Below are positions 7,763-16,877 of a DNA stretch of 64,000 nt, piece after piece; the stretch's first letter is position 1, and each line of letters starts with the position of its first letter. Position numbers and translations under genes: made by a program. The notes beneath the pieces were generated by a model. It saw only the letters and a program-made list of their open reading frames with translations, searched no databases and was not told where the DNA came from. The stretch is from Glaciecola sp. 33A (GTDB lineage Bacteria; Pseudomonadota; Gammaproteobacteria; Enterobacterales; Alteromonadaceae), in NCBI RefSeq assembly GCF_002836745.1, contig NZ_PJAR01000024.1, forward strand, positions 1 to 64,000, given 5' to 3'.

Positions 7763-8966
7763 GCATAACTCCTTTTAATGGCGCTGCTGCTCCAATATCG
7801 TATTGGCTGACTTCAATGCCGAGTAAAGCCAATGCGGTGGCTGCAAATTGAGTTTGGGTTAATTCATTGGCGGTGGTTAACAGTCCTTGGCTTTTAATAT
7901 CAGGTCCTATTGCGGCAAACCAAATATGCTCTGAACCAACAATACCATCTTTGAAGCGGGATAAGGTGGTCATGTAGTTTTGTACTGCTTGTTTTGAAGC
8001 ATGGTGTTGCCAGTCACTCGCGTCGTTGCCGCGACCGTGATCGGTAATAATGATCATGTTGGTGTTATTTTTATAGGCAGGCATGTTTTGCAATGTTGCC
8101 CATAGGTCACGCAGATAATCATCAGTTTGTTTGGCGCTATCTAAATACGCATCATATTTTCCATTATGCGCAAAATCGTCAGTCTCGCCTAAATTGATGA
8201 CCAACACTTTAGGCTGCATTGCTTGTAAATACAGCTTGGCGAAGCCATAAGTGAACGCGTCGTGTCTGACCGTCGCCCAGGGGCTGGGTATCTCAGCTTG
8301 TAACTGGTTCATCACCTGTATTTTAGTTGCAGTATGCTTGTCTTGTGACGTTTTTGGATTGGCTTGTATGGACGGCATGTCCTCAAATCCAGCATTAATA
8401 AACAGGCCGCTGCGCTCTCTATTGTAGATAAACGGAAATACATCCCAACCGGAGAAGATGGCAATTTGATTTTCGAAACTGGCTTGCTTGTTCAACCATT
8501 CCAAAAAGGTGACATTTGGATTTAAAACTTTGGCATTTGATGTCAAATTGTCGTCAACTTTGCCGGTAAATATTTCGTTATAGCCAGGGAAAGAAAAGTG
8601 CTGATTATTAGTTAATGACATCGTTGACTGGTTATTACGGTCGCCAATTAATACGCCGTTTTTGCCTATCTCGTTGGTCAAAAAAGGCATCAAGCGGTTT
8701 TTACGTTCTTGTTTATCTGGATGCCAAAAGCGATCGCTTAGCGCTTCGACATTATTTACAAAATCTTTATTGTTAAGCAGCTTTTCATCGGCACCGCCAA
8801 ACGCTTCCTGCCAGCGTAAGCCATCGATAGTGACAATAACCAACTTTGGTGTTTCGGTATTGCTTAATTCAGTTGCACTGATCACGGGTGCTAAACTAGA
8901 CAACAACGAAATCAAAATAACAGAGGTGATATTTTTCATAGACACTAACGTTATATATTCGATCAT
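7755..8966 (-). CDS. Secreted alkaline-phosphatase-superfamily phosphodiesterase/phosphatase
   Basis: About 403 residues. GAAGGA sits six bases before the ATG at 8966, so I prefer that start over the ATG at 8972; the signal peptide proper begins at MKNITSVILISL (8939). The alkaline phosphatase/sulfatase fold shows VIVTIDGLRWQEAFGG (first metal Asp), HFSFPGYNEIFTG (nucleophile region), NLGETDDFAHNGKYDAY (Asp/His ligands) and IITDHGRGNDASDW. Family members hydrolyse phosphate mono- and diesters, including nucleotides. It overlaps the PhoD-like gene by 8 bases and lies downstream of a TonB receptor, with a terminator hairpin between. The exact substrate is not visible. Confidence 0.85.
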   Translation of the reverse strand: MIEYITLVSMKNITSVILISLLSSLAPVISATELSNTETPKLVIVTIDGLRWQEAFGGADEKLLNNKDFVNNVEALSDRFWHPDKQERKNRLMPFLTNEIGKNGVLIGDRNNQSTMSLTNNQHFSFPGYNEIFTGKVDDNLTSNAKVLNPNVTFLEWLNKQASFENQIAIFSGWDVFPFIYNRERSGLFINAGFEDMPSIQANPKTSQDKHTATKIQVMNQLQAEIPSPWATVRHDAFTYGFAKLYLQAMQPKVLVINLGETDDFAHNGKYDAYLDSAKQTDDYLRDLWATLQNMPAYKNNTNMIIITDHGRGNDASDWQHHASKQAVQNYMTTLSRFKDGIVGSEHIWFAAIGPDIKSQGLLTTANELTQTQFAATALALLGIEVSQYDIGAAAPLKGVMHE

Positions 8967-8985
8967 TGTCATTCCTTCAAATAAA

Positions 8986-9015
8986 CAAAAAAACCCTGAC
9001 CAATGTGGTCAGGGT
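8986..9015 (-). terminator. Intrinsic terminator after the TonB receptor gene
   Basis: ACCCTGACC (8993-9001) and GGTCAGGGT (9007-9015) form a 9-bp perfect stem with a 5-base loop. On the minus strand it is followed by TTTTTTTG. It lies between the receptor and the phosphodiesterase, so it should reduce read-through or set the ratio of receptor to enzymes. Confidence 0.85.
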
Positions 9016-9066
9016 ATATAAAATGCCTCAGTAAGGAGACAGGGAAACAACCCGTTAAATGCTTAA

Positions 9067-11418
9067 TTAAAAGCTAAATTGTAAATTGACGGCTGCCGTT
9101 CTTGGCGCGCCAATCCATGCAGACTGCCCTGCAATACCGCTTAGATAACTCTCGTCAGTGAGGTTATTCAGGGTAAATCGAACTTGCATATTTTGTATAC
9201 CTTGAACTTCTAAATCAACGTTCACGCCCGCATATAAATCAGTCACAGTGTACGCCTCAGCGACAACGGTGTTTGCAGCATCAATAAAGCGGTCACCCAC
9301 ATATTTTACAGATAAACCGGCGCTGTAATTACCCTTGTTGTAATCCAATGACGTCACCCACATATCTTCCACCGATCCGAATACCGTGTTGCCTACTTGT
9401 ATATTCAAACCCAGTTCGTCAGGTACGTCTTTGTAAGTTGATTCGTTGCTGGTAAATGATCCATAAAAACTAAAGTAGTCAGATAGCTGTACGCTAACCG
9501 ATGCTTCAATCCCTTCAGATTCGATACCGCCAACGTTTATGTAAGAACCGTTTGTGCCAATATTATAGTCAATGCCTGAAACAGGTGAATCGGGCGGCAG
9601 AAAGGTAACTCGGTTGTCGAAATCTATTTTGTAAAATGTAACGCTAGCGTCGATAACGTCAGAGTTGTAACGAAAACCAATATCGAAGTTTGTTGCCGTT
9701 TCAGGCTTAATTTCGGTAAGCGTTGATGAATCTCTCTCCAGCACGGTGTCTTTAATTGCGGCGAAGTTCTCAGCATATCCAGCGAAGACTTCTAAACCGT
9801 CAAGTGGCATATTAGCGACGAGTCCGGCGGAGATTAATACGTCTGAGTCTGAGTTAACATTATCAACATTATTAGCAGCATTGAAGTTGTCATCTTTACT
9901 TAACTCAACAATGAATTTCTTAGCGCCAATTCGTGCTTTAATCCAATCAAAACTAGTTTCGTTTTCTATATAAAGCATCGTCGTGTCAACCGCAAAGCTG
10001 TTGTCGTACTGGATCCAGTAAGGTGTGTTATCGAACTCAAAACTGGATGCTGAATCAATGATTTTATGCCAATCACGATACTCATCTCGGCTATAGTCTT
10101 CATACCAAAGACCGGCACGAGTTGAGTTCTCCAGTGATCCCGTTTGGATAGTGTATGCAATGTCTGCGTTTAAGCCAAAGCGTTGCTTGCCATAATGCGT
10201 ATGGCGATACGAGCCTACTGGGATCGCTTCTGGACCAAAACAGTCGGCGTCAAATGCGGAACCAGCACCACCATATGGAAAAGTAATTGAGCTCACACAG
10301 CCGTCAGCTGGCGTTAGCGCTAAACCGTCGCGATTAACGAAAGTAATAATCCCTCTTGAGCTGCCTCCCATTGCGGTTGTTTGTGAGGACAACTCTGTTT
10401 CTGCGCGGCCAGTATCGTCGGTTAAATCATTCAGATAAGGAGGAACCCAATCGCCACGGCCTTCATTGTCATGGTAATAAACGTTACTTGAAAAGTTGAG
10501 GTTATCCCCAGCATAATCTAAGGCTACGTAAGCGAAGAAATTTTCACGCAAGGTAGACCAACCTTTGCGATACAGTTGATCAACATAAGGTACGCCAGTC
10601 CATTCTGAGGTTAGTCGGTCAGAGTCAGGGTTGGTTTCAAATTGAGCTTTGCTAACACGTTGATAGTTATCTTCGTGTGAGTCATCATAAGAAGCGTAAG
10701 CTGTTAATCCCCAATTATCATTTAAGTCAGATATGAGTTTGGCCGCTAGATGGTCTTTCTTATTTTCAGCAGACTGATTTACCCAATCGGTGTTGCTGCT
10801 GCTCGATACGCTGATCCAGGCAAAGGTGTCTCTTGCAATTTCACCGGTGTTGTAGCGTAAAAAGTATTTTTGCGCTTGAAAATCACCAAATGACAAGCTG
10901 GTTAAGAAGCCTTCTTCTTGCGTTGGATCGATTGTGGTGAAATTGAGCGTACCACCTAAAGCTTCATTTGAGCGCGAAGCGATATCTGCGGTACCTTGAG
11001 ATACTTCAACCAGATACAGGTTTTCGGTATCAATATAGCGGTTAGCTTTGGCACCACCGCCGTAGTTAGAGTTGCCGTTGGCTATCCCATCAACGGTAAT
11101 ACCAATCTGCTGTTCATCTAAACTCACTTGAAAGCCACGAATAGAGATTGTGGTTGACCAATCATCTGATCCAAACGTATCACCTTCGTTGATCAACACG
11201 CCAGGCAAGTTATCGATAGAGGCAAGCACACTAGTAAGATTGCTTTGCTGCTTTAACATTGACTCAGTTGTTTCGTTATTTGCATACGAAACACTTTTAC
11301 CAATAACCTGAATTTTCTCAACATCAGAATCACCTAGATCTGCGGTTTCTGCTGCTTTTACCTGTGTATTAAGCGCGGCTAAACAAGCCAGCGTGATGTA
11401 ACTGAATTTAGTGTTCAT
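9067..11418 (-). CDS. TonB-dependent outer membrane receptor
   Basis: 783 residues with a signal peptide (cleavage near QVKA-AE, about residue 23), a TonB-box-like EKIQVIG near the mature N-terminus, a plug domain (LPGVLINEG, ISIRGF, ITVDGIANG, VSQGTADI, NEALGGTLNF) and a 22-strand-type barrel ending in NLQFSF with the terminal Phe needed for BAM insertion. It imports a substrate across the outer membrane using TonB energy. Linkage to two secreted phosphatases, and Pho-box-like repeats 110-150 bases upstream, suggest an organic phosphate compound or phosphate-rich ligand (inference). The ligand cannot be read from the sequence. Confidence 0.92.
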   Translation of the reverse strand: MNTKFSYITLACLAALNTQVKAAETADLGDSDVEKIQVIGKSVSYANNETTESMLKQQSNLTSVLASIDNLPGVLINEGDTFGSDDWSTTISIRGFQVSLDEQQIGITVDGIANGNSNYGGGAKANRYIDTENLYLVEVSQGTADIASRSNEALGGTLNFTTIDPTQEEGFLTSLSFGDFQAQKYFLRYNTGEIARDTFAWISVSSSSNTDWVNQSAENKKDHLAAKLISDLNDNWGLTAYASYDDSHEDNYQRVSKAQFETNPDSDRLTSEWTGVPYVDQLYRKGWSTLRENFFAYVALDYAGDNLNFSSNVYYHDNEGRGDWVPPYLNDLTDDTGRAETELSSQTTAMGGSSRGIITFVNRDGLALTPADGCVSSITFPYGGAGSAFDADCFGPEAIPVGSYRHTHYGKQRFGLNADIAYTIQTGSLENSTRAGLWYEDYSRDEYRDWHKIIDSASSFEFDNTPYWIQYDNSFAVDTTMLYIENETSFDWIKARIGAKKFIVELSKDDNFNAANNVDNVNSDSDVLISAGLVANMPLDGLEVFAGYAENFAAIKDTVLERDSSTLTEIKPETATNFDIGFRYNSDVIDASVTFYKIDFDNRVTFLPPDSPVSGIDYNIGTNGSYINVGGIESEGIEASVSVQLSDYFSFYGSFTSNESTYKDVPDELGLNIQVGNTVFGSVEDMWVTSLDYNKGNYSAGLSVKYVGDRFIDAANTVVAEAYTVTDLYAGVNVDLEVQGIQNMQVRFTLNNLTDESYLSGIAGQSAWIGAPRTAAVNLQFSF

Positions 11419-11526
11419 GAAAGCGTCCCAGTTCTAGTTTGTGTATTTAGTTTAAAATGCACGACTACTGTAGATAGCTTTAATGGCAATTACTTTACAG
11501 AAAAATGAACAAATTTAGTTATTTAT

Positions 11527-11566
11527 ATGACAGTGGTGTGGCAATAATATGACCAAAAAATGACAG
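11527..11566 (-). promoter_or_regulatory. Tandem Pho-box-like half-sites upstream of TonB receptor
   Basis: Read on the minus strand, four 7-base half-sites are spaced exactly 11 bases apart: CTGTCAT (11566-11560), TGGTCAT (11555-11549), TTGCCAC (11544-11538), CTGTCAT (11533-11527). The first pair is CTGTCAT-TTTT-TGGTCAT, the PhoB box layout of two 7-mers with a 4-base A/T spacer. Two half-sites are perfect. A TAAATT lies about 10 bases beyond the last half-site and could be the -10. The array starts about 109 bases upstream of the receptor ATG. Confidence 0.65.
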
Positions 11567-11603
11567 GCTTGATATTACGAAGGCTTAATGGGGTTTGAAA
11601 AAA

Positions 11604-11662
11604 AGGAGTCTGGGTTAGCAAATCGACTTATTGGTTAATATCGATCCGGTATCCTGACTCCT
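11604..11662 (-). terminator. Terminator after the secreted methyltransferase gene
   Basis: GGAGTC and GACTCC arms close a long imperfect stem, followed on the minus strand by TTTTTTT. It lies 16-74 bases past the stop of the gene at 11678-12436. The large loop lowers confidence. Confidence 0.5.
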
Positions 11663-11677
11663 GCTATTGTCTGTCGT

Positions 11678-12436
11678 CTAGCTTTTAGGCTTCATGAACT
11701 TAATTGTCCAGCGATCAGTGTTACCTGATACAGCGCGAGCACCTACTTCATATTCTAACTCGTCATCTTCTTTATAATGCATGTTGCTGTAGTCAACCAT
11801 GACGAAACCGGCTTCTTGGATCTCTTTGATCGCCATTACCGGGTCAATACGACGGCGGTTACTGTCGTTTGACGGTTCCATGTGACGGGCAGTGTGGTCA
11901 ACAACACCATAAATACCCCCTGGCTTTAAGGCTTCAAACGCAAGTTCGTTCATTTTTTTACGACCTTGTTCACCAAAGTTATGATAGTTACGAAAGGTAA
12001 GAACCATATCAACATCCTTTACGCCTAAGGTTGTCGCTTCTAACGAATAATTACGAGCGCCTTCTTCACGAAAGCTATTGGCATCCTCAGCAATGACTTT
12101 CATTTTTTCAAAACCAGCGACGTCAGATAAATTCTCTTTAATTCTCCCAGTACCAATTGCCGCGTAGTATTCACCATTTTCGCTTAATGCAGGAACCAGT
12201 AATTTTGTATACCAGCCGCCGCCAGGAATTAGCTCTACAACGCTCATGTTATCTTCAAGGCCAAAAAATTCTAAGGTTTGAACCGGCTTACGGTTTCTAT
12301 CGCGTTCGAGTTCTGCTTCGGTCCTAATATCTGAGGCCATTGCTGTTTTAATTTTATCGCCAATAGGCGCAGCAATCGACAATGCTGAAGCGCTCAATAG
12401 CGCACAAACTAAACTAAGTGAAACTAATTTTTTCAT
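11678..12436 (-). CDS. Exported class I methyltransferase-like protein
   Basis: 252 residues starting with a clear Sec signal (MKKLVSLSLVCALLSASALS, cleavage near IAA). The mature part has SAM-methyltransferase features: VVELIPGGGWYTKLLVPAL (motif I, about 65-85), DVDMVLTFRNYHNF (motif IV region) and LKPGGIYGVVDHTAR (post-motif). It resembles the predicted methyltransferases of COG4798. A periplasmic SAM-dependent enzyme is puzzling because SAM is cytoplasmic, so these proteins may bind something else or act before export. The substrate is unknown. A terminator-like hairpin follows it. Confidence 0.8.
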   Translation of the reverse strand: MKKLVSLSLVCALLSASALSIAAPIGDKIKTAMASDIRTEAELERDRNRKPVQTLEFFGLEDNMSVVELIPGGGWYTKLLVPALSENGEYYAAIGTGRIKENLSDVAGFEKMKVIAEDANSFREEGARNYSLEATTLGVKDVDMVLTFRNYHNFGEQGRKKMNELAFEALKPGGIYGVVDHTARHMEPSNDSNRRRIDPVMAIKEIQEAGFVMVDYSNMHYKEDDELEYEVGARAVSGNTDRWTIKFMKPKS

Positions 12437-12590
12437 GATTTTTCCTTTATCGTTTTACGTTATTATTGCTGTTAATAATTAATGCTTCGCTGCTAACTGT
12501 TTCTGTTTGTTGGTGCCACTTTTTGAATTGTAAGGTTGTTACGCTTGTCTCAATTCAGACTTTTCAACATGATACTCATCCCTCTCACTT

Positions 12591-13163
12591 TCATTTAAAA
12601 AGAATCAGCCACCAGACCATTCCAATGATACACAAAGCCAATACCCCAGCTTGCCACTTATACCTTCTTATTAGCTTTTCGGTTTTGTCACCAAAGCAAT
12701 AAACCAGCGCCGCTATCCCGAAGTAGCGGATCACTCTGCCCATTGCTGTCGCCAATAAAAACAGTGGAATTGAATAAGCAGTCACACCTGCGGCCAACAT
12801 CGCTATTTGCAGTGGTATTGGTGTAATACCTGTACTAAATATAAACCAAAATCCATCGGTTTCCATGCGTTTTTGAAAACTAGCAAATTGTGCTTCAGTG
12901 GTCATATTTTGCATGATGACATCGCGCATTAGGTCAAACAGGAAATAGCCCACCAAATAACCCAATAATGCGCCAATTAGACAACCTACGGTTGCCATTA
13001 GTGCAATTAACCAAAGCTTTTCACGCCGTTTCTGCATAAGCGGAACCAATAAGGCTTCGAGCGGAATAGGAATGATCGTTGACTCTAATAATGATGCCAA
13101 CGTTACACTGGACAACATATGTTTAGAGTGAATCATTGCGTGAATTTTTTTCTTTATGGACAC
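12591..13163 (-). CDS. yqaA: YqaA family membrane protein (VTT/DedA-like)
   Basis: 190 residues with four to five hydrophobic segments. The N-terminus has ESTIIPIPLEALLVPLM, and the middle has TGITPIPLQIAMLAAG, the paired Pro-rich re-entrant motifs typical of the VTT (SNARE-associated/DedA) fold. YqaA proteins are small inner-membrane members of this superfamily, whose larger relatives move lipids across the membrane. Their own substrate is not established. The gene stands alone in its orientation, with 150 bases to the next gene. Confidence 0.82.
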   Translation of the reverse strand: MSIKKKIHAMIHSKHMLSSVTLASLLESTIIPIPLEALLVPLMQKRREKLWLIALMATVGCLIGALLGYLVGYFLFDLMRDVIMQNMTTEAQFASFQKRMETDGFWFIFSTGITPIPLQIAMLAAGVTAYSIPLFLLATAMGRVIRYFGIAALVYCFGDKTEKLIRRYKWQAGVLALCIIGMVWWLILFK

Positions 13164-13229
13164 GACATCTTAGCTTTTTAAAAGGGAGGCTTCTTTACGA
13201 GTGGCCTCAAAACTGAATGGGGTAGCCCA

Positions 13230-13261
13230 AAATAAAACAAGCAGCCTATGCCGGCTGCTTG
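13230..13261 (-). terminator. Intrinsic terminator downstream of amidohydrolase
   Basis: CAAGCAGCC (13238-13246), loop TATGCC, GGCTGCTTG (13253-13261): a 9-bp perfect stem followed on the minus strand by TTTTATTT. It lies downstream of the 19-bp repeat array and of the amidohydrolase gene. Confidence 0.8.
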
Positions 13262-13296
13262 TTAAAACCTGAGTTAATACGTAACCTAATAATACA

Positions 13297-13391
13297 GCCT
13301 TGGGCTAGTAAAAAAGCCTTGGGCTAGCAAAAAAGCCTTGGGCTGGTAAAAAACCCTTGGGCTAGCAAAAAAGCCCTGGGCTGATAACTAC
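13297..13391 (-). repeat. 19-bp tandem repeat array of terminator-like units
   Basis: Five head-to-tail copies of a 19-base unit (GCCTTGGGCTAGCAAAAAA with one to four changes) start 6 bases past the amidohydrolase stop. On the minus strand each unit reads AGCC-CAA-GGCT followed by six T, a miniature stem with a U-run. There are no unique spacers, so it is not a CRISPR array. Confidence 0.85.
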
Positions 13392-13396
13392 TCAGA

Positions 13397-14707
13397 CTAA
13401 TTTTTAAATACCGTTCCGTCTTTCATCACGAAGTGGACCTTTTCCATCAACGAAATATCATCCAGTGGATTACCCTTTACTGCCACTAAATCGGCCAATT
13501 TCCCTTGCGTTATAGTGCCAAGGTCTTTGTCGATTTTTAATAACTTTGCGGCGTTAATTGTGGCACTCAAAATAGCATCCATTTCTGACATACCCGCTTG
13601 CACCATTAGGGCAAACTCTTGCGCATTGTCGCCATGCGGAGAAACACCTGAATCAGTACCAAACGCAATCAACACTCCGTTTTCATGGGCTCGGGCAAAC
13701 GTTTTTTGGATCAAAGGACCAATGGCAGCTGCTTTTGGGCGCACGATATCAGGAAAATAACCGTCTATTTTAGCTTTCTCTGCAACAAAGTTACCCGCTA
13801 ATATAGTGGGTACATAGTAAACGTCATGCTTGCGCATGAGTTTAATGATTTCATTGTCCATGTAGGTGCCATGCTCAATGGAATCAATGCCAGCTAAAAT
13901 AGCACGCCTCATGCCTTCCTTTCCATGCGCATGCACCGCAACGGTCATGCCATAGTCCTTGGCTGTTTGCACAATCGCTTCTAACTCATCGGTCATGAAT
14001 TGCGGATTTTGTCCACTTTTTGCAACACTTAACACACCGCCTGTTGCGGTTATTTTAATTAAATCAGCGCCGTCTTTATAACGTTGACGAACGGCTTTTC
14101 TGGCTTCTGCAACACCGTTTATAACGCCATCACGTGGCCCAGGATCGCCCATTAAATCGTGACTTCTGCCGTTAGTTGGGTCGGCATGGCCGCCGGTCGT
14201 AGCAATCGATTTTGCCGCGGTATAAATACGCGGTCCGACACTCACCCCTTGGGTAATCGATTTACGCAAAGCCACCGTTTCGTTGTCAGCATCGCCAAGA
14301 TTTCGTACCGTTGTAAAACCAGCCATTAAGGTTTTACGTGCATAATCGACAGCGGCAATTGCATAATCAGCTTCGTTGGACGTAAAACGCTTTAAATAGG
14401 AGCTAGGGCCTTCATTTTGAGACGATAAGTGCACATGCATGTCCATTAGGCCCGGCATAAGCGTGCTGCCAGTCAAATCGATGAAAGTATCACCTTCGCC
14501 ACCTTCATCTTTGCCGTCAACGATGTTAATAATTTTGTTGTTTTCGACAATCACAGTCTTATCACTCTGCATTTTTGAATCTTCGGAGGTGATGAGCTGA
14601 CTGGCAAAAATATGTATTGCTGCGTGTGCTTGAGCGGTCACTAGCAAAGCGGCAACAACCAATGCTACTTTTGCTATCTGTGAGCGATGGAATAGATTTT
14701 TAATCAT
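13397..14707 (-). CDS. Secreted amidohydrolase (imidazolonepropionase/Xaa-Pro dipeptidase-like)
   Basis: 436 residues with a signal peptide (about 1-29, cleavage near AQAHA). The metal-dependent hydrolase core is visible: [12 protein letters not shown] (HxH metal pair), IKITATGG (lysine region), [16 protein letters not shown] and [10 protein letters not shown] (metal His residues), and [11 protein letters not shown] (catalytic Asp). The family hydrolyses C-N bonds in peptides such as Xaa-Pro or Xaa-Arg dipeptides, or in cyclic amides. A secreted form suggests nutrient peptide processing. Single gene with its own terminator and a repeat array immediately downstream. Confidence 0.88.
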   Translation of the reverse strand: MIKNLFHRSQIAKVALVVAALLVTAQAHAAIHIFASQLITSEDSKMQSDKTVIVENNKIINIVDGKDEGGEGDTFIDLTGSTLMPGLMDMHVHLSSQNEGPSSYLKRFTSNEADYAIAAVDYARKTLMAGFTTVRNLGDADNETVALRKSITQGVSVGPRIYTAAKSIATTGGHADPTNGRSHDLMGDPGPRDGVINGVAEARKAVRQRYKDGADLIKITATGGVLSVAKSGQNPQFMTDELEAIVQTAKDYGMTVAVHAHGKEGMRRAILAGIDSIEHGTYMDNEIIKLMRKHDVYYVPTILAGNFVAEKAKIDGYFPDIVRPKAAAIGPLIQKTFARAHENGVLIAFGTDSGVSPHGDNAQEFALMVQAGMSEMDAILSATINAAKLLKIDKDLGTITQGKLADLVAVKGNPLDDISLMEKVHFVMKDGTVFKN

Positions 14708-14923
14708 TCTATTTATTTTCGTCCTTGTTGGCGTGCGATTTTGTATAGCTACACATTAGGATAAAATTGTGAGCAAATCAAAAGATTATGTCATATCGCC
14801 ATAAACTCAGGTGTTGAGGAGTTCACGCCTAATGATTTACGGTTTGAGGTTTACGTCAGCAAAGACCGATTATACGCACCGCGATTACCTTTTGCATATA
14901 GATTATCTTATTCGCACAGGCGC

Positions 14924-15487
14924 TTAAAACACACCTAAACTAAATTCGTATTGGTTACTTTTCATGATTAACTCTTTGCCTCTATCAGTGCCTGTTTCGG
15001 TCGCTATTTCAGCCCATTGATACATGACGTTTTGGTGCAGTCTCGCCCATAAGTTACGTCTAATTAAGCAGTAAGGAACGAGTGTTGCACCAATACCTAC
15101 ATTGTTACCATCTGGTGTAAACGGCCTGAGTTGTATTGGGTGGTTGTCGCCGACGTCGACTTCATCTCCAATTTGAGTTTTTACTAGTAATGCACCTTTT
15201 TCAAAGCGCCAATTGACCACAATAAAAGGGACGTCTTCTACTTTAATACCAATTTTTTCGACTGGCGTGACCAAAAAATAGGCATCATCTTCTTTTTTGA
15301 GCACACTCGATAACAAGCTCACCAGTTTAGCGCGAGTGAAAGGCGTACCCTCGTGCCACCATTCACCATTACTCTTTATGACTAAGTTCATGTCGCCGCA
15401 AAATGGCGGATCCCACTTCTCTACCGGTGGTATTTGCCTTGTGGCCGATGTATTACCGAGTTGCTGAGTTAGCTTGCCTAAATCCAT
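14924..15487 (-). CDS. DUF1285 domain protein
   Basis: 187 residues. The conserved features of DUF1285 proteins are present: PVEKWDPPFCGDMNLVI, GEWWHEGTPFTRAKLVSLLSSVL, YFLVTPVEKIGIKVEDVPF and YCLIRRNLWARLHQNVMYQW. The biochemical role of the family is not established. It starts one base after the stop of the DUF3014 gene, so the two form an operon. No signal peptide, so cytoplasmic. Confidence 0.88.
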   Translation of the reverse strand: MDLGKLTQQLGNTSATRQIPPVEKWDPPFCGDMNLVIKSNGEWWHEGTPFTRAKLVSLLSSVLKKEDDAYFLVTPVEKIGIKVEDVPFIVVNWRFEKGALLVKTQIGDEVDVGDNHPIQLRPFTPDGNNVGIGATLVPYCLIRRNLWARLHQNVMYQWAEIATETGTDRGKELIMKSNQYEFSLGVF

Positions 15488-15488
15488 A

Positions 15489-16376
15489 TTACTTTTGCAA
15501 CGCGTCTTGTAAATCTCGCAATATGTCTTTTATTCTGCGCGTGTTTTCAGGGCCCGTTCTTATTAATTGCTTTTGTGGACCAGATAAAGCTTCGATCTGT
15601 TCATCTTTAAATTTAAACATAACGCTGTCGGAATAAACTTCAATAGGCAGAGGTATAATGGGTGTATTTAGTAATTCATTGATGGCTTTCAATAGCATGC
15701 TATCAAACGACGTATTGGGCGGCGAAATCTCGGCAAACTTAGCTTCTAGGGTGCCACGATAAGTGTCCATCAGTTTGACTAAATCGTCGGTGCTCATCGA
15801 TTCAAGTGCATCAATATACGCGTTATAGCGTTTGTAACTTGAAGTGTCTATCCACTCACGATCCGCCTGCTGATAAACGCGGAATTCCTCTTCGGGTGCA
15901 ACAACTAAGCTGTAATTAGGTGACATCTCTTGATTAGCGATGCTGTTGACATTGATAACAAACTTCTGCAGTAAGCCCTCGTTAATTAGGTATTTTCCAA
16001 CCAGTGGTGATGTCGCCATAGTCATAAATGCATTCTTTATGGCGCCGTCACTTTCATCTAGTGGCTCAGCTTCAACTATGTCAGGCAGGGGTTCAATATC
16101 TTGGCCGGTCTCAATTTCAAGTGACTGGATCTCACGTGTTCCTTCGAAAACATCTGTCTGAGGTGGCATATTTTCAGATCCATCGGGGTCTGCAAGCTCA
16201 TCAACTGCGGGCAGTGCTGGTTCAACGGCAACAGGTACTGTTGTAAGCGGCTGATCTTGGTCAGATGTTGGCCAAAAAAACGCAACTAATAAGATTGCAA
16301 TTAAGACGCCCGCAGCAAAAAGATACGGCTTCATTTGCGCCATTTGACTGGTTGATTGTGCTTCTTGATCTGACAT
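15489..16376 (-). CDS. DUF3014 domain membrane-anchored protein
   Basis: 295 residues with one transmembrane helix near the N-terminus (PYLFAAGVLIAILLVAFFW, about 17-35), an acidic Pro-rich linker (about 45-105) and a C-terminal DUF3014 domain (LVGKYLINEGLLQKFV, YKRYNAYIDALES, DSVMFKFKDEQIEALSGPQK). It is probably an inner-membrane protein with a periplasmic C-terminal domain of unknown function. The pairing with DUF1285 recurs in gammaproteobacteria and suggests a common process. Confidence 0.87.
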   Translation of the reverse strand: MSDQEAQSTSQMAQMKPYLFAAGVLIAILLVAFFWPTSDQDQPLTTVPVAVEPALPAVDELADPDGSENMPPQTDVFEGTREIQSLEIETGQDIEPLPDIVEAEPLDESDGAIKNAFMTMATSPLVGKYLINEGLLQKFVINVNSIANQEMSPNYSLVVAPEEEFRVYQQADREWIDTSSYKRYNAYIDALESMSTDDLVKLMDTYRGTLEAKFAEISPPNTSFDSMLLKAINELLNTPIIPLPIEVYSDSVMFKFKDEQIEALSGPQKQLIRTGPENTRRIKDILRDLQDALQK

Positions 16377-16560
16377 TTATGCCTCTCTTTGCGTTTCGTA
16401 AAAGGTGATTACTGCTCAGTATAGTCCAGTCCAGCGTTAATGCGTACAGCATAGCAGTTATGACACGTGCTTATTTGTAAGGTTCAGGATATATTTTGAA
16501 ATGAACTTTTACCGCTGAGGTTGGTATATTATTATATTATAAGGTAAAAAATGACCAAAT

Positions 16561-16872
16561 ATGAACATAAAATATGCAATGGCGAAGTTGGCAAAAAAGA
16601 AACATCATATTGAACGCCTAGAAATACAGTCTTTTGAAATGAATGTGTATTTAGTGAAAGTGACGATTGCAGGTGAAGCGGGTTTTGTAACCGACAAAAA
16701 CGATAGCCCAATGCGATTTCACAACTCGCAAATGGTAAGAGATATGTTTGAACACTGCAACATCGATAATGCCGTCATGACGCATGATTCGCCGTATGAT
16801 GAAATGATTGGTAACCCAATGAAAAAAAGTGATTTGACCGAGATGCCATTTTCAATGGATCAACCTTACTAG
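16561..16872 (+). CDS. Small DUF6482-like protein (103 aa)
   Basis: 103 residues without signal or membrane segment. The stretch YLVKVTIAGEAGFVTDKND and the later THDSPYDEMIGN resemble the DUF6482 family of small cytoplasmic proteins, which carry a conserved H-x-S-x-YDEM near the C-terminus. Function unknown. It stands alone on the plus strand between two minus-strand genes, with a short 5-base gap to the end of the EVE gene. Confidence 0.7.
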   Translation: MNIKYAMAKLAKKKHHIERLEIQSFEMNVYLVKVTIAGEAGFVTDKNDSPMRFHNSQMVRDMFEHCNIDNAVMTHDSPYDEMIGNPMKKSDLTEMPFSMDQPY

Positions 16873-16877
16873 CTTGG

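Noticed and set aside
12466-12702. 78-codon plus-strand frame between the methyltransferase and YqaA genes
   Set aside because: It runs over the YqaA 3' end and has no ribosome binding site; the hydrophobic stretch mirrors the AT-rich spacer.
13297-13391. Short regular repeats that could suggest a CRISPR array
   Set aside because: The units are head-to-tail with no spacers, of only 19 bases, and no cas gene is nearby.
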